From the NCBI GenBank assembly GCA_024434115.1, contig QMIT01000001.1, positions 310,001-374,000 on the forward strand: a DNA stretch of 64,000 nt. The letters are read 5' to 3'. A model generated the notes under the pieces. It searched no databases, was not told the DNA's origin, and worked only from the letters and a program-made list of their open reading frames with translations. Below are positions 1-7,868 of this stretch, piece by piece. The first letter of the stretch is position 1. The number at the start of each line of letters is the position of its first letter. This stretch comes from Chloroflexota bacterium. GTDB taxonomy: Bacteria > Chloroflexota > Anaerolineae > Aggregatilineales > J027. The position numbers were made by a program, and so were the translations under genes.

Positions 1-507
1 ACTGGCCCGATGTTGAGCCAAGCGCAGGTCGAAATCTTGTCATATGATACAGGCGAAACTTTACACAATAAGTTGGCAGCGGTGGGTGGGCCATTGTTGG
101 TCAATACCCTGCGTGGATTTTTGAGTCATGACATTTTGCCGCAACAGCAAGAGGATACACTCTCGACCTATGCGCCGCGTATCAATAAAGAAGATGGCAA
201 AATCAATTGGGGTGATTCTGCGGTTGCGATTGATCGGCGGGTACGGGCGTTCAATCCATGGCCGGGTACATTTACTACCCTCAATGGGCAGACCTTAAAA
301 TTACATCTGGGAGTTCCGCTGGCTGGAAATCCGCATCAATTAAAGGCAGGCCAAATTTCGATTCATGATTCGGATGCGCCGCTGGTGATTGGCACAGGCG
401 AGGGCCGTTATGCCCCATCTCGTCTCCAATTGGAAGGGCGCAAGGCAATGGGCGTACTGGATTTCCTCAACGGAGTATCTGATATTGATGGGGTGATTTT
501 GGAATAG
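1..507 (+). CDS. fmt: Methionyl-tRNA formyltransferase, C-terminal part (5' end cut by window edge)
   Basis: Fmt formylates the amino group of initiator Met-tRNA in the cytoplasm. The reading frame is open from base 1, so only about the last 168 codons are present. The first residues read TGPMLSQ, matching the D-T-G-P motif near the end of the catalytic formyl-transferase fold. From about residue 45 the sequence enters the C-terminal tRNA-binding beta-barrel (APRINKEDGKINW, then RAFNPWPGTF), which is a strong Fmt signature. No start or catalytic N-x-H-x-S region is visible because it lies off the window. The downstream gene is on the opposite strand, so this is the end of its transcription unit. 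Confidence 0.93.
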   Translation, partial: TGPMLSQAQVEILSYDTGETLHNKLAAVGGPLLVNTLRGFLSHDILPQQQEDTLSTYAPRINKEDGKINWGDSAVAIDRRVRAFNPWPGTFTTLNGQTLKLHLGVPLAGNPHQLKAGQISIHDSDAPLVIGTGEGRYAPSRLQLEGRKAMGVLDFLNGVSDIDGVILE

Positions 508-545
508 AAATTGAGGGGAGGAATCACAAAATCCTCCCAGTTTAT

Positions 546-1496
546 TCATTCGGTAAAGAGGGCTTCCATTTTTTCCACAACATCGGTATTCAATCTAATA
601 TCAACCGACTTAAGCGTTTCTTCGAGTTGTTCAACACGGGTCGCCCCGGTGATCGCACTTGTTACGGCAGGGTCGCGCAATGTCCATGCGATGGCAAGCT
701 GGGAACGGGTTACGTTTAGTTCATCAGCAAGTGCCTTAAATTCTTTGACCCGTGCCACGACATCCCGATCACTGTCTAGCCAGCGATTGCGCAGCCACTC
801 CAATTGACCCAGACGGCTGTCCGCAGGTACGCCGTTGTCATATTTGCCAGTCAGCAAGCCGCTTGCCAATGGCGACCACACGACCAACCCCGCGCCATTT
901 TTCTTGGCAACGGGCAGCACATCGTCTTCAAATTTCTCGCGTACCAAGATGCTATATTGAGGCTGCTCGACCTGTGGTTTATAGAGATTGTATTTTTCGC
1001 AGAGATCAAAGGCGGCTTGGATTTGTGCCCCTGTCCATTCACTCGTTCCCCAATAGAGGATTTTGCCTTGATGAATGAGGTCATCCATTGCGCGGATGGT
1101 TTCTTCAAGCGGGGTGTCGTCGTCGTAGCGGTGACAGAAGTAGAGGTCGAGATAATCTGTGCCAATGCGCTGGAGCGACTTATGCACACTTTCCATGATG
1201 TGCTTGCGTGAAAGCCCTCGGTCATTGACGTCATCGCTCATCGGCCAGAAAAGTTTGGAGGAGATGACGAGGGTATGACGTGGAAACTGCGCCAAGACTT
1301 TACCCATCATACGTTCGGATTCACCATTCGCATAAACGTCGGCGATGTCGAAAAAGTTGACGCCTGCGGCATAGGCCCGTTCGATAATTTGGGTGGTGAT
1401 GTCTTGGTCTTTGACCAACTCCCCAAAGGTTGTCCACCCACCGAGACTGAGTGCGCTAATTTTTAATCCGGAGTTACCTAGACGCCGATATTGCAT
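546..1496 (-). CDS. Aldo/keto reductase (AKR, potassium-channel beta-subunit-like group)
   Basis: A 316-residue NADPH-dependent oxidoreductase of the AKR (beta/alpha)8 fold. The catalytic tetrad can be assigned: Asp in FFDIAD, Tyr in DVYANG, Lys in ISSKLFW and His in YFCHRYD. The stretch GTSEWTGAQI and the length fit the YghZ/Kv-beta-like subgroup; the substrate cannot be read from sequence. An in-frame extension upstream exists, but the start at 1496 (MQYRRLG) is preceded by AAGGGAG at good spacing, so the longer form is rejected. It is divergent from the His-rich HhH protein gene and convergent with fmt. Confidence 0.9.
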   Translation of the reverse strand: MQYRRLGNSGLKISALSLGGWTTFGELVKDQDITTQIIERAYAAGVNFFDIADVYANGESERMMGKVLAQFPRHTLVISSKLFWPMSDDVNDRGLSRKHIMESVHKSLQRIGTDYLDLYFCHRYDDDTPLEETIRAMDDLIHQGKILYWGTSEWTGAQIQAAFDLCEKYNLYKPQVEQPQYSILVREKFEDDVLPVAKKNGAGLVVWSPLASGLLTGKYDNGVPADSRLGQLEWLRNRWLDSDRDVVARVKEFKALADELNVTRSQLAIAWTLRDPAVTSAITGATRVEQLEETLKSVDIRLNTDVVEKMEALFTE

Positions 1497-1645
1497 GAAC
1501 AATGCTCCCTTGTGGTAGAAATTAGTGCCAAAAAGCTCAGTATAACACACAGATATTCGCAACTTCACGGGTGTTGTGGCAAAATGGAATTGTCTGCTAT
1601 CCATCTGAAAATTACACGGGATTTTGACTACCGGAGGGTAAACCC

Positions 1646-2557
1646 TTGGCTTTACACGACCCATTTAAACCTGAAGAATATTTGGTCGCGGCGGTTGGCG
1701 GTTTGGGCTTAACTGCGGCGATGGTTGGCGCGGCGATGTCGGTAATGGACGTTCGGCCTGATGACGCACGTATCGCGGTGTATGCTGGATTGGTCATTAT
1801 CGCAGGGGCGGTTGCCTTGTGGTTGGTGCTGCTTAAGCCGTGGCTCCAATTTGATGATTTAACAACACCCCATTTCACCGGACATCATCACGATCACGAC
1901 GAGGAGCATCATGACGAACACCATGAAGAGGGGCTGGGTGAGGGCTTGGCGACGGCATCCCCCGCTGAAGTCGCAATTGGCGTAGCTCAGGCGGCTCAAG
2001 TTGCCCATGATACCCACAAAGCACCTCCGGTAGCCCCTCAACCTAAAAATGCGAGCACCGATGATCTGACGATTATTGAAGGCATTGGCCCCAAGATTGC
2101 CGCTGCTTTGAGCAGTGCTGGCATCACAAGTTTTGCACAGGTCGCCGCCAAAACACCCGCCGAATTAGCCGACGCCGTTAAAGCCCAAAATATTGATCTG
2201 GTGGGTGACGCGAAGACATGGCCGCGTCAGGCTAAATTGGCTGCTGCGGGGGATGCGAATGGCCTTGAGGATTTGAAACGCCGCGTCAAAGAAGGCAAAG
2301 GGTATGATGATTTGACCATTCTAGAGGGGATTGGCCCGAAACTCCAACAATTGCTGCGGGACAATGGCATTATCTCATTTGCTGATTTGGCGGAGGCCGA
2401 TGTTGAGCATCTGCGTCACCTCGTTCGTGCCGCCAAGTTGCCGACTATGCCTGACACATGGCCCAAACAGGCCGCATTTCTAGCCAAGGGTGATTTAAAT
2501 GGCTTTGAGCAATATAAGAAACAACTTAAGGGTGGACGCGCAACATCATCCGACTAA
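1646..2557 (+). CDS. Membrane-anchored protein with His-rich segment and two helix-hairpin-helix repeats
   Basis: A 303-residue protein that appears to start at a TTG, because GGAGGG sits 7 bases upstream. Two hydrophobic helices (about residues 13-34 and 43-64) are followed by a His/Asp/Glu-rich stretch (about 80-94). Two homologous modules (about 139-215 and 221-295) follow, each opening with DDLT-I-EGIGPK and containing TWP(R/K)QA. The EGIGPK motif is the helix-hairpin-helix hairpin seen in DNA-binding and DUF4332-like proteins. Topology and ligand are unknown: HhH repeats usually bind DNA non-specifically, and the His cluster could bind divalent metal. No function is assigned. A strong terminator follows. 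Confidence 0.75.
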   Translation: MALHDPFKPEEYLVAAVGGLGLTAAMVGAAMSVMDVRPDDARIAVYAGLVIIAGAVALWLVLLKPWLQFDDLTTPHFTGHHHDHDEEHHDEHHEEGLGEGLATASPAEVAIGVAQAAQVAHDTHKAPPVAPQPKNASTDDLTIIEGIGPKIAAALSSAGITSFAQVAAKTPAELADAVKAQNIDLVGDAKTWPRQAKLAAAGDANGLEDLKRRVKEGKGYDDLTILEGIGPKLQQLLRDNGIISFADLAEADVEHLRHLVRAAKLPTMPDTWPKQAAFLAKGDLNGFEQYKKQLKGGRATSSD

Positions 2558-2643
2558 ATTGCTACTCCAAATTTCTTTGAAATATTGTCAGGCAAACAAT
2601 GGGCTTAAGGGCAATTGTTCGCACCACTGACCTAGAATCAGAG

Positions 2644-2669
2644 CAGGGGGCACTTCACCCCCTGTTTTT
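2644..2669 (+). terminator. Rho-independent terminator after the HhH membrane protein
   Basis: A perfect 7 bp stem (CAGGGGG / CCCCCTG) with a 7-base loop is followed by TTTTTATTTTT on the plus strand. It abuts the stop codon of the convergent formate/nitrite transporter gene and overlaps its end by about two bases. The minus-strand side has no T-run, so it serves mainly the plus-strand gene. Confidence 0.85.
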
Positions 2670-3510
2670 ATTTTTGTGGCCGTAGATAGACAAACCAATA
2701 GATGATGGCAACCATAACCGACCCGCCAATGATATTGCCAATGGTCACAGGCAGCAGGTTGTCCATCAGAAATGATTGAACTGTTAAATCTGATACACTC
2801 AATCCCTGAGCCGCCGTAAAATCGCTATCAAATTGTTTGATGAGCAGGGCAAAGGGGATGTAATACATATTGGCGATGCTGTGTTCAAACCCGGCACTGA
2901 CAAAAGCGGTGATGGGAAAGATGATCGCCATAATTTTGTCGGTGGTGCTGCGGGCACCATAGGTCAACCAGACGGCCACACACACCAGCGCGTTACACAT
3001 CATGCCGAGCGCAACGGCCTGTATAAACTCCAAATGGACTTTATCGTTGGCGATATTTAGGGCGGCTTTGCCAACTACGCCACCACCAGCCGCATATTGT
3101 TTGGTCAGGTACATCAGTCCGGCGGTCAGGATTGCCCCAACAAGATTGCCAGCGTAAACCAATACCCAATTTCGAATCAGTGCCTTAGTGCTGACCTTGC
3201 GACTGGCCCATGCCATCACGATCAGATTATTGCCCGTGAAAAGCTCACCTCCTGCGACGACGATCAAAATCAGGCCCAAAGAGAACACCAAACCTGCCAG
3301 TAAGCGAGTTACGCCGTAGGGCAAAATTCCAGCGGCCCCACTTACAGTCGTCGTGGCAAACACCGCACCGACAGCCACGAATCCGCCAGCCAGCAGCGCA
3401 AGCGTAAAGACCGAGGCGGCATCCATCCCCGCTTTCTTAATCCCCACTTGCTCGGCTCGTTTGGCAATATCAGGAGGGAGTAGCGCGTCAATTCCGTTTG
3501 ATTCGTTCAT
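2668..3510 (-). CDS. Formate/nitrite transporter family channel (FocA/NirC type)
   Basis: A 280-residue integral membrane protein of the FNT family, which forms pentameric channels for formate, nitrite or hydrosulfide in the inner membrane. Six hydrophobic helices are visible. Family signatures are GELFTGN (about residue 87) and GFEHSIANMYYIP (about 207), the latter carrying the conserved pore His. Substrate choice between formate, nitrite and bisulfide cannot be decided here, and no nitrite reductase or formate lyase gene lies nearby. The gene is downstream of malate dehydrogenase, with a terminator-like hairpin between them, so it may have its own promoter or depend on read-through. Confidence 0.9.
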   Translation of the reverse strand: MNESNGIDALLPPDIAKRAEQVGIKKAGMDAASVFTLALLAGGFVAVGAVFATTTVSGAAGILPYGVTRLLAGLVFSLGLILIVVAGGELFTGNNLIVMAWASRKVSTKALIRNWVLVYAGNLVGAILTAGLMYLTKQYAAGGGVVGKAALNIANDKVHLEFIQAVALGMMCNALVCVAVWLTYGARSTTDKIMAIIFPITAFVSAGFEHSIANMYYIPFALLIKQFDSDFTAAQGLSVSDLTVQSFLMDNLLPVTIGNIIGGSVMVAIIYWFVYLRPQK

Positions 3511-3532
3511 AGTCTCCTAAACCCTAACAGAA

Positions 3533-3562
3533 CAAAAAAGGACAGATGGTCAGCACCTGCCC
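3533..3562 (-). terminator. Terminator downstream of malate dehydrogenase
   Basis: On the minus strand a 9 bp stem (GGGCAGGTG / CATCTGTCC with two G-T pairs) and a 5-base loop are followed by six T. It lies between mdh and the focA-like gene, so it probably ends or attenuates mdh transcription. Confidence 0.75.
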
Positions 3563-3601
3563 TTGATAAATTTTCAATTTACTCACCATCGCGTCAGCGA
3601 A

Positions 3602-4588
3602 TTACATCATGGATTCTACGTCGGCGCGTTCTTCCAGTAGTTCCTTCTCAGTCGCTTTGATCTTCTCACGGGCATAGGCGCTCAGTTCCAAACCCGCGAC
3701 AATCTCATAGCTGCCATTGCCTTTGACGCGCAGGGGGAAGGAGAAAATCAGTCCTTCAGCAACACCATAGGGATTGCCATCGGACGGAATAGCGATACTT
3801 GTCCAATCGCCTGCCGGAGTGGGCTTTAGCAGACTGCGGACGGTATCAATCGCGGCATTGGCGGCACTGGCGGCAGAACTCTTGCCACGTGCATCAATGA
3901 TGGCCTTACCCCGCTGCTGCACGGTTTTCATGAAGTCACCTTCGAACCATGCCCGGTCAGTAATTGCTTGAGGAGCAGGCTTACCCTTCACCAGCGCATG
4001 TTCAAAATTGGGGAACTGGGTGGCGCTGTGGTTGCCCCACACAGCCAGATTGGTTACATCACCGACCAACACACCAGCTTTTTTGGCAATTTGCGTCTTG
4101 GCGCGGTTTTCATCGAGACGGGTCATGGCAAACCAACGATTGTGTGGAATATCGGGGGCATTCTTCATGCCGACGAGCGCGTTAGTATTGCAGGGATTCC
4201 CGACGACTAGAATCCGTACATCACTAGCGGCGTGGTCGTTCAAAGCACGACCCTGCCCGACAAAAATCTTGCCATTGTCCGACAGTAGTTCTTTACGTTC
4301 CATACCCGCAGTACGGGGTTTACTGCCGACCAAGAGTGCCCAGTTGGTATCCTTAAACGCGACGTTGGGGTCGTCGGTTGGGATAATGTCGTGTAGTAGG
4401 GGGAAAGCGCAGTCTTCCAATTCCATTACCACACCACGCAGGCCATCCATCGCTTGGGGGACTTCCAAAATCTGCAAAATGACAGGTTGGTCCGGGCCAA
4501 AGGTTTCACCATTAGCCAGACGGAACAACAGGCTGTAGCCAATTTGACCAGCCCCGCCTGTCACCGTTACACGGATTGGGGATTTCAC
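3602..4588 (-). CDS. mdh: Malate dehydrogenase
   Basis: A 328-residue cytoplasmic NAD-dependent enzyme interconverting malate and oxaloacetate in the TCA cycle. The N-terminus carries the Rossmann motif [11 protein letters not shown]. The substrate-binding Arg is in MTRLDENRA, and the catalytic His is in WGNHSATQ (about residue 186). Full-length similarity is to the cytosolic/Thermus-type MDH group rather than the LDH-like MDHs. It has its own terminator downstream. The gene upstream on the same strand ends about 106 bp before its start, leaving room for a promoter. Confidence 0.95.
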   Translation of the reverse strand: MKSPIRVTVTGGAGQIGYSLLFRLANGETFGPDQPVILQILEVPQAMDGLRGVVMELEDCAFPLLHDIIPTDDPNVAFKDTNWALLVGSKPRTAGMERKELLSDNGKIFVGQGRALNDHAASDVRILVVGNPCNTNALVGMKNAPDIPHNRWFAMTRLDENRAKTQIAKKAGVLVGDVTNLAVWGNHSATQFPNFEHALVKGKPAPQAITDRAWFEGDFMKTVQQRGKAIIDARGKSSAASAANAAIDTVRSLLKPTPAGDWTSIAIPSDGNPYGVAEGLIFSFPLRVKGNGSYEIVAGLELSAYAREKIKATEKELLEERADVESMM

Positions 4589-4694
4589 GGCAAATGCTCC
4601 TTGAGTTTATTGCATGTCGTTGCACATAGTTTTACCAGTCTACCGCGTTCCTTTTCGAAACAATAGGCCGTTCTACTTTAAATCTCTTGCAAAT

Positions 4695-5741
4695 TTACAC
4701 GCCAGATTTAAAGGTAGCCATGACTTCCCATTCGTCAATGGGCGTCTCCTCAGATTCGCGCTCCTCGATTTCTTCTTCGTCCAGCACCGGGGCACGCAGC
4801 AGTTCAATCGCTTCAACTGTCCACGTCTGCTCCTCAAAATTGCGCTGCAAAAAGCCTACTAGGGGCGGCAGGCGGTCAGGTGGGATGGTGGCTTTGATGG
4901 GGATGACAGCGCGGAAAGTAGCAGGGGCATCAGGTTCAGGCTGAATACTGGCGGCCAATTGGGTGGTGAGGGCATTTTGGGCTGCATGAAGGGCATCATT
5001 ATTTTCCAACCGCCACCCGACGATATAGGTTTGCGCCCCAACGACCTCACTATAAACGCGCTCAAGACCCGTTTTGATAGGTAGAAATTGGGTGGCCCAT
5101 TGGTCTAATATGCTGGCGATGGTGTGTGGTTGGTCGGTGCGAAAGGGAGCTTGCCATTGGAAGAGGCCACTATCGGGCAATCCCATATCTACGGCTTTGA
5201 GGGCGGCGCTAATCATGGCGTCAATCTCTGTTGGCAAAGTGGCCGCGATGCGATAACTATAGACTGGCGGCGTTTCTTCAATAGCCTCCGGTGTTGCAGA
5301 ATCAGCAGCAGGCGAACTTGTAACACCCCCTTCCTGAAGCAAGTCCGGCACACCATCCAAACTTTCACGCGGATTCGCATCCGGCTTAGGCAGGGTCAAC
5401 TCCTCGCTTGAGTCACGGGCATCCGCTACTGCTGGCAAATTGTCATTAGTGGAGGTTTGCGGCATGATTTTTTCGAGCGCACCGAGTGGCTCGGCTGCCC
5501 CTGCGCTGACGACTTTGGCTTCACCTTCGAGTTCATCATCGAGGCTGTCGAGGAGGGCTTGGGTCTTGCGATCTATCACCACCTCTTGCTGACTATCTAG
5601 CAGACTGTCGGAAATCTCATCACTCGCATGGTCGGTGGAGATGGGGCGAGGTTCATCACTTTGGATCATTGGCAGCTGATTATCTTCTTGGCCTGTTTTG
5701 CGACGGTCATTATCAGGACGAGGCATGTTGTCTTCTTGCAT
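4695..5741 (-). CDS. Uncharacterised acidic two-part protein
   Basis: Not recognised as a named family. The start at 5741 (MQEDNMPRP) is chosen because GGAGGGG lies 5 bases upstream; an in-frame TTG seven codons earlier is less likely. The first ~160 residues are polar, acidic and low-complexity, probably disordered. The last ~180 form a compact alpha/beta-looking domain (YSYRIAATLPTEIDAMI..., later FRAVIPIKATIPPDRLPPLVGFL). The order of elements resembles the 2H phosphoesterase (2'-5' RNA ligase-like) fold, but the two H-x-T/S catalytic motifs are not both present, so this is only a weak suggestion. It starts 25 bp after the YdjC-type deacetylase and is probably cotranscribed with it. Confidence 0.6.
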   Translation of the reverse strand: MQEDNMPRPDNDRRKTGQEDNQLPMIQSDEPRPISTDHASDEISDSLLDSQQEVVIDRKTQALLDSLDDELEGEAKVVSAGAAEPLGALEKIMPQTSTNDNLPAVADARDSSEELTLPKPDANPRESLDGVPDLLQEGGVTSSPAADSATPEAIEETPPVYSYRIAATLPTEIDAMISAALKAVDMGLPDSGLFQWQAPFRTDQPHTIASILDQWATQFLPIKTGLERVYSEVVGAQTYIVGWRLENNDALHAAQNALTTQLAASIQPEPDAPATFRAVIPIKATIPPDRLPPLVGFLQRNFEEQTWTVEAIELLRAPVLDEEEIEERESEETPIDEWEVMATFKSGV

Positions 5742-5766
5742 GGCGACCCCTCCAATGCTCAATTAC

Positions 5767-6624
5767 TTAATTTTCGGCAAATGCGGCAAAAGAAACGAGT
5801 TCGATGTTGAGGCGCTCAATGACCTCACGGGTGGCTGGGTGGGTCAAGGCATTGAGTTCACGCTGTTTTTGTTCACCATTGGTAATGAGAGGATCATCTT
5901 GGCGTCCGGGATGACACATGATTTCAACAGGGCGCTTGGTAAAAACAGTATCGGTAAGGATGTTGAGCAGATCTCCCAATGTGTTGTTCGGCGCGGCATA
6001 GCGGCTTTCAAAGGTAGCTGGATAGCGCGGAGCCGGACTATGGGCATAGGCCGCTTGAAGCTGTTGTTTGAGACCGAGGATAAATTCGGTTGGCATGAAG
6101 GGCATAAAAAATTGTAGCCCTGCAATGAGTTCCTCGTCTGAAACATTCAGATTGCTTTCACGCAGAGGCAAGCGATATTCGTCGGCAAGGGCGAGGGTGG
6201 CTTCGAGGGCGAGTGGGTGAATGAAGGCCATGTGGTAATGGGAATCTAGATGGGTTGGCGGACGCCCGGTAATCGAATTCAATCGTTCCAATTGGGCCGC
6301 GATTTCTTGGTACAGTTCGTCGCCATCAAATTTACTGGCTGCCGTGACCAATTTGTCCGGCAAAAAGAACTGTCCATTTTCATCAACGAGAGATGGAATC
6401 GCACTAGGGGGTAGAATGGGATGACCGTGTGTAAGGTTGATATGTAGGCCGATACCCAACTTGGGGGCTTCCTGCATAACCTGATGAAGGCCTTCTTCGG
6501 CATAAGGCATGTTGATCATAACCGTCGTAGAAGTGACGATGCCTTTTTGGTGAGCCTCAATTATGGCTGAATTGATACTAGGGGTATACCCAAAATCATC
6601 CGCATTAACAATCAGGGTTGGCAT
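5767..6624 (-). CDS. YdjC/ChbG family carbohydrate deacetylase (HpnK-like)
   Basis: A 285-residue metal-dependent deacetylase-like protein. Visible signatures are LIVNADDFGYTPS at the N-terminus (the Asp pair binds metal), DSHYHMAFIHP (about residue 125, metal His) and MCHPG near 235. ChbG removes an acetyl group from chitobiose, and HpnK members occur in hopanoid clusters. Here the substrate is unknown. It is first in a two-gene unit with the acidic protein downstream. It is divergent from the TPR gene, and the 225 bp between them must hold both promoters. Confidence 0.88.
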   Translation of the reverse strand: MPTLIVNADDFGYTPSINSAIIEAHQKGIVTSTTVMINMPYAEEGLHQVMQEAPKLGIGLHINLTHGHPILPPSAIPSLVDENGQFFLPDKLVTAASKFDGDELYQEIAAQLERLNSITGRPPTHLDSHYHMAFIHPLALEATLALADEYRLPLRESNLNVSDEELIAGLQFFMPFMPTEFILGLKQQLQAAYAHSPAPRYPATFESRYAAPNNTLGDLLNILTDTVFTKRPVEIMCHPGRQDDPLITNGEQKQRELNALTHPATREVIERLNIELVSFAAFAEN

Positions 6625-6684
6625 TCCATCCTCAATCTTGGTTCTTGCCTGCGTGGATTTTCTGTTAAATTTTGGTCAGAGTCT

Positions 6685-6714
6685 TTGTAAAAATCTAAAC
6701 TTGCTGTCTATAAT
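6685..6714 (+). promoter_or_regulatory. Candidate sigma-70-type promoter for the TPR gene
   Basis: A perfect TATAAT at 6709-6714 is preceded at 18 bp by TTGTAA (4 of 6 matches to TTGACA). Transcription would start near 6721, giving a leader of about 130 nt before the TPR gene start. This is consensus matching only. Confidence 0.4.
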
Positions 6715-6849
6715 CACTACCAACTTATTGAGCATATCCAATTTGGAGGGCGTTTAGCAACCACCAAATAAACGCAAACAACCTCTGAGCGTTGGAATGG
6801 GTAATACATCTAGAATTGAATAGTTTTATTCAGAAGCATGGGAGCCTCT

Positions 6850-7818
6850 ATGGTAGCTACACGGCCAATTTATGATAAAGAACCGACGCCGGAGTTTAAT
6901 GATCGGTGTTTAGCCATTCTACAACAGTGGCAGGCCGGGGCGCTTCCGTTTCAAGAAGCCTCACACCAACTGCACGAGATGGCAGAAGCGACGGGCGAAC
7001 ACCTAGCAAATCTCGGACGAGTGGAAATTCTGCTTGGGGTGATGCAGGGGTATCGCGGCAACCTCAACGTCTGTATTCAGCATTTTGAAAAAGCCCGTGA
7101 CCTGTTTGCCGAGGTCGGCAATGACCTGCGCGTTGTTAAATGTGACCTCAATCTAGGCGAGACCTATCGGCAAAAAGGCGATTTTGGTAAGGCGCGGGAG
7201 TTGTTTCAAGGGGTCTACGAAACCGCAACACAGCTAGGTGATATCCAACTCCAAGCAATGGCATTGGGTAATGCCGGGCAGATGCTGTTGAGTATGAAAC
7301 AGGTCGATGATGCCGAAGCCACGCTAAAAAACGCTATATCATTAGCGGCGCAGTGGCCTTCAGAATTTGCGAAAAGCCAAGCCGGATTTTTGTGTGAAGT
7401 CCATCATGCACTGGCCGTCGTTTATCTTTCGGCTAAACGGATGGAGCAGGCATTGGAACAGGCCCAAAACTCGCTGCATTATGCGCGGATTAGTCAGCAA
7501 CCGCTGAGTATCGGGTTCGCCAATCGAACCATGGGCGAAGTGATGGCGGGTTTTGATGTGATCCCGGCGGAACTACTGAATGAAGGTTTTTCGGCTGACC
7601 CCGGTGATTATTTCCGGGCCGCATTGGAAGCCTTTTCCGAAATTGATGCCCAAGGTGAACGTGCCCGCACCATGCACGCCCACGCCAAATCACTCGCCAA
7701 GCAAGGACGACGAATGGCTGCGGCCCGCATGTTGCAGCAGGCCATGTTGACGTTTGCAGAATTGGGTATGGTAGATGATTCGGCAAAAGCCGCTGAATCA
7801 CAGGCCGCGATTTTTTAA
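6850..7818 (+). CDS. TPR-repeat protein
   Basis: A 322-residue, probably cytoplasmic, helical-repeat protein. The start at 6850 is chosen because GGGAG sits 5 bases upstream; an ATG four codons earlier would bury that site. From about residue 70 onward, TPR-like pairs are readable (LGRVEILLGVMQGYRGNL, LNLGETYRQKGDFGKARELF, ALGNAGQMLLSMKQVDDAEA). They recall regulatory TPR modules such as those of MalT- or Rap-type proteins. There is no signal peptide, enzymatic domain or DNA-binding domain, so it is likely a protein-interaction scaffold. It stands alone between two minus-strand genes. Confidence 0.82.
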   Translation: MVATRPIYDKEPTPEFNDRCLAILQQWQAGALPFQEASHQLHEMAEATGEHLANLGRVEILLGVMQGYRGNLNVCIQHFEKARDLFAEVGNDLRVVKCDLNLGETYRQKGDFGKARELFQGVYETATQLGDIQLQAMALGNAGQMLLSMKQVDDAEATLKNAISLAAQWPSEFAKSQAGFLCEVHHALAVVYLSAKRMEQALEQAQNSLHYARISQQPLSIGFANRTMGEVMAGFDVIPAELLNEGFSADPGDYFRAALEAFSEIDAQGERARTMHAHAKSLAKQGRRMAAARMLQQAMLTFAELGMVDDSAKAAESQAAIF

Positions 7819-7826
7819 GCCGAGAT

Positions 7827-7855
7827 GAGGCGAGAACAAAAAGCACACTCGCCTC
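7827..7855. other. Perfect inverted repeat between convergent genes, no T-run
   Basis: GAGGCGAG and its exact complement CTCGCCTC are separated by 13 bases in the 50 bp gap between the TPR gene and the monooxygenase-like gene. It could act as a shared transcript-end hairpin, but neither side has the T-run of an intrinsic terminator. Confidence 0.4.
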
Positions 7856-7868
7856 TCTCCATAAACCT

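Noticed and set aside
1497-1664. N-terminal extension of the aldo/keto reductase
   Set aside because: The clear AAGGGAG site fits the start at 1496, and the extension overlaps the divergent HhH gene's leader.
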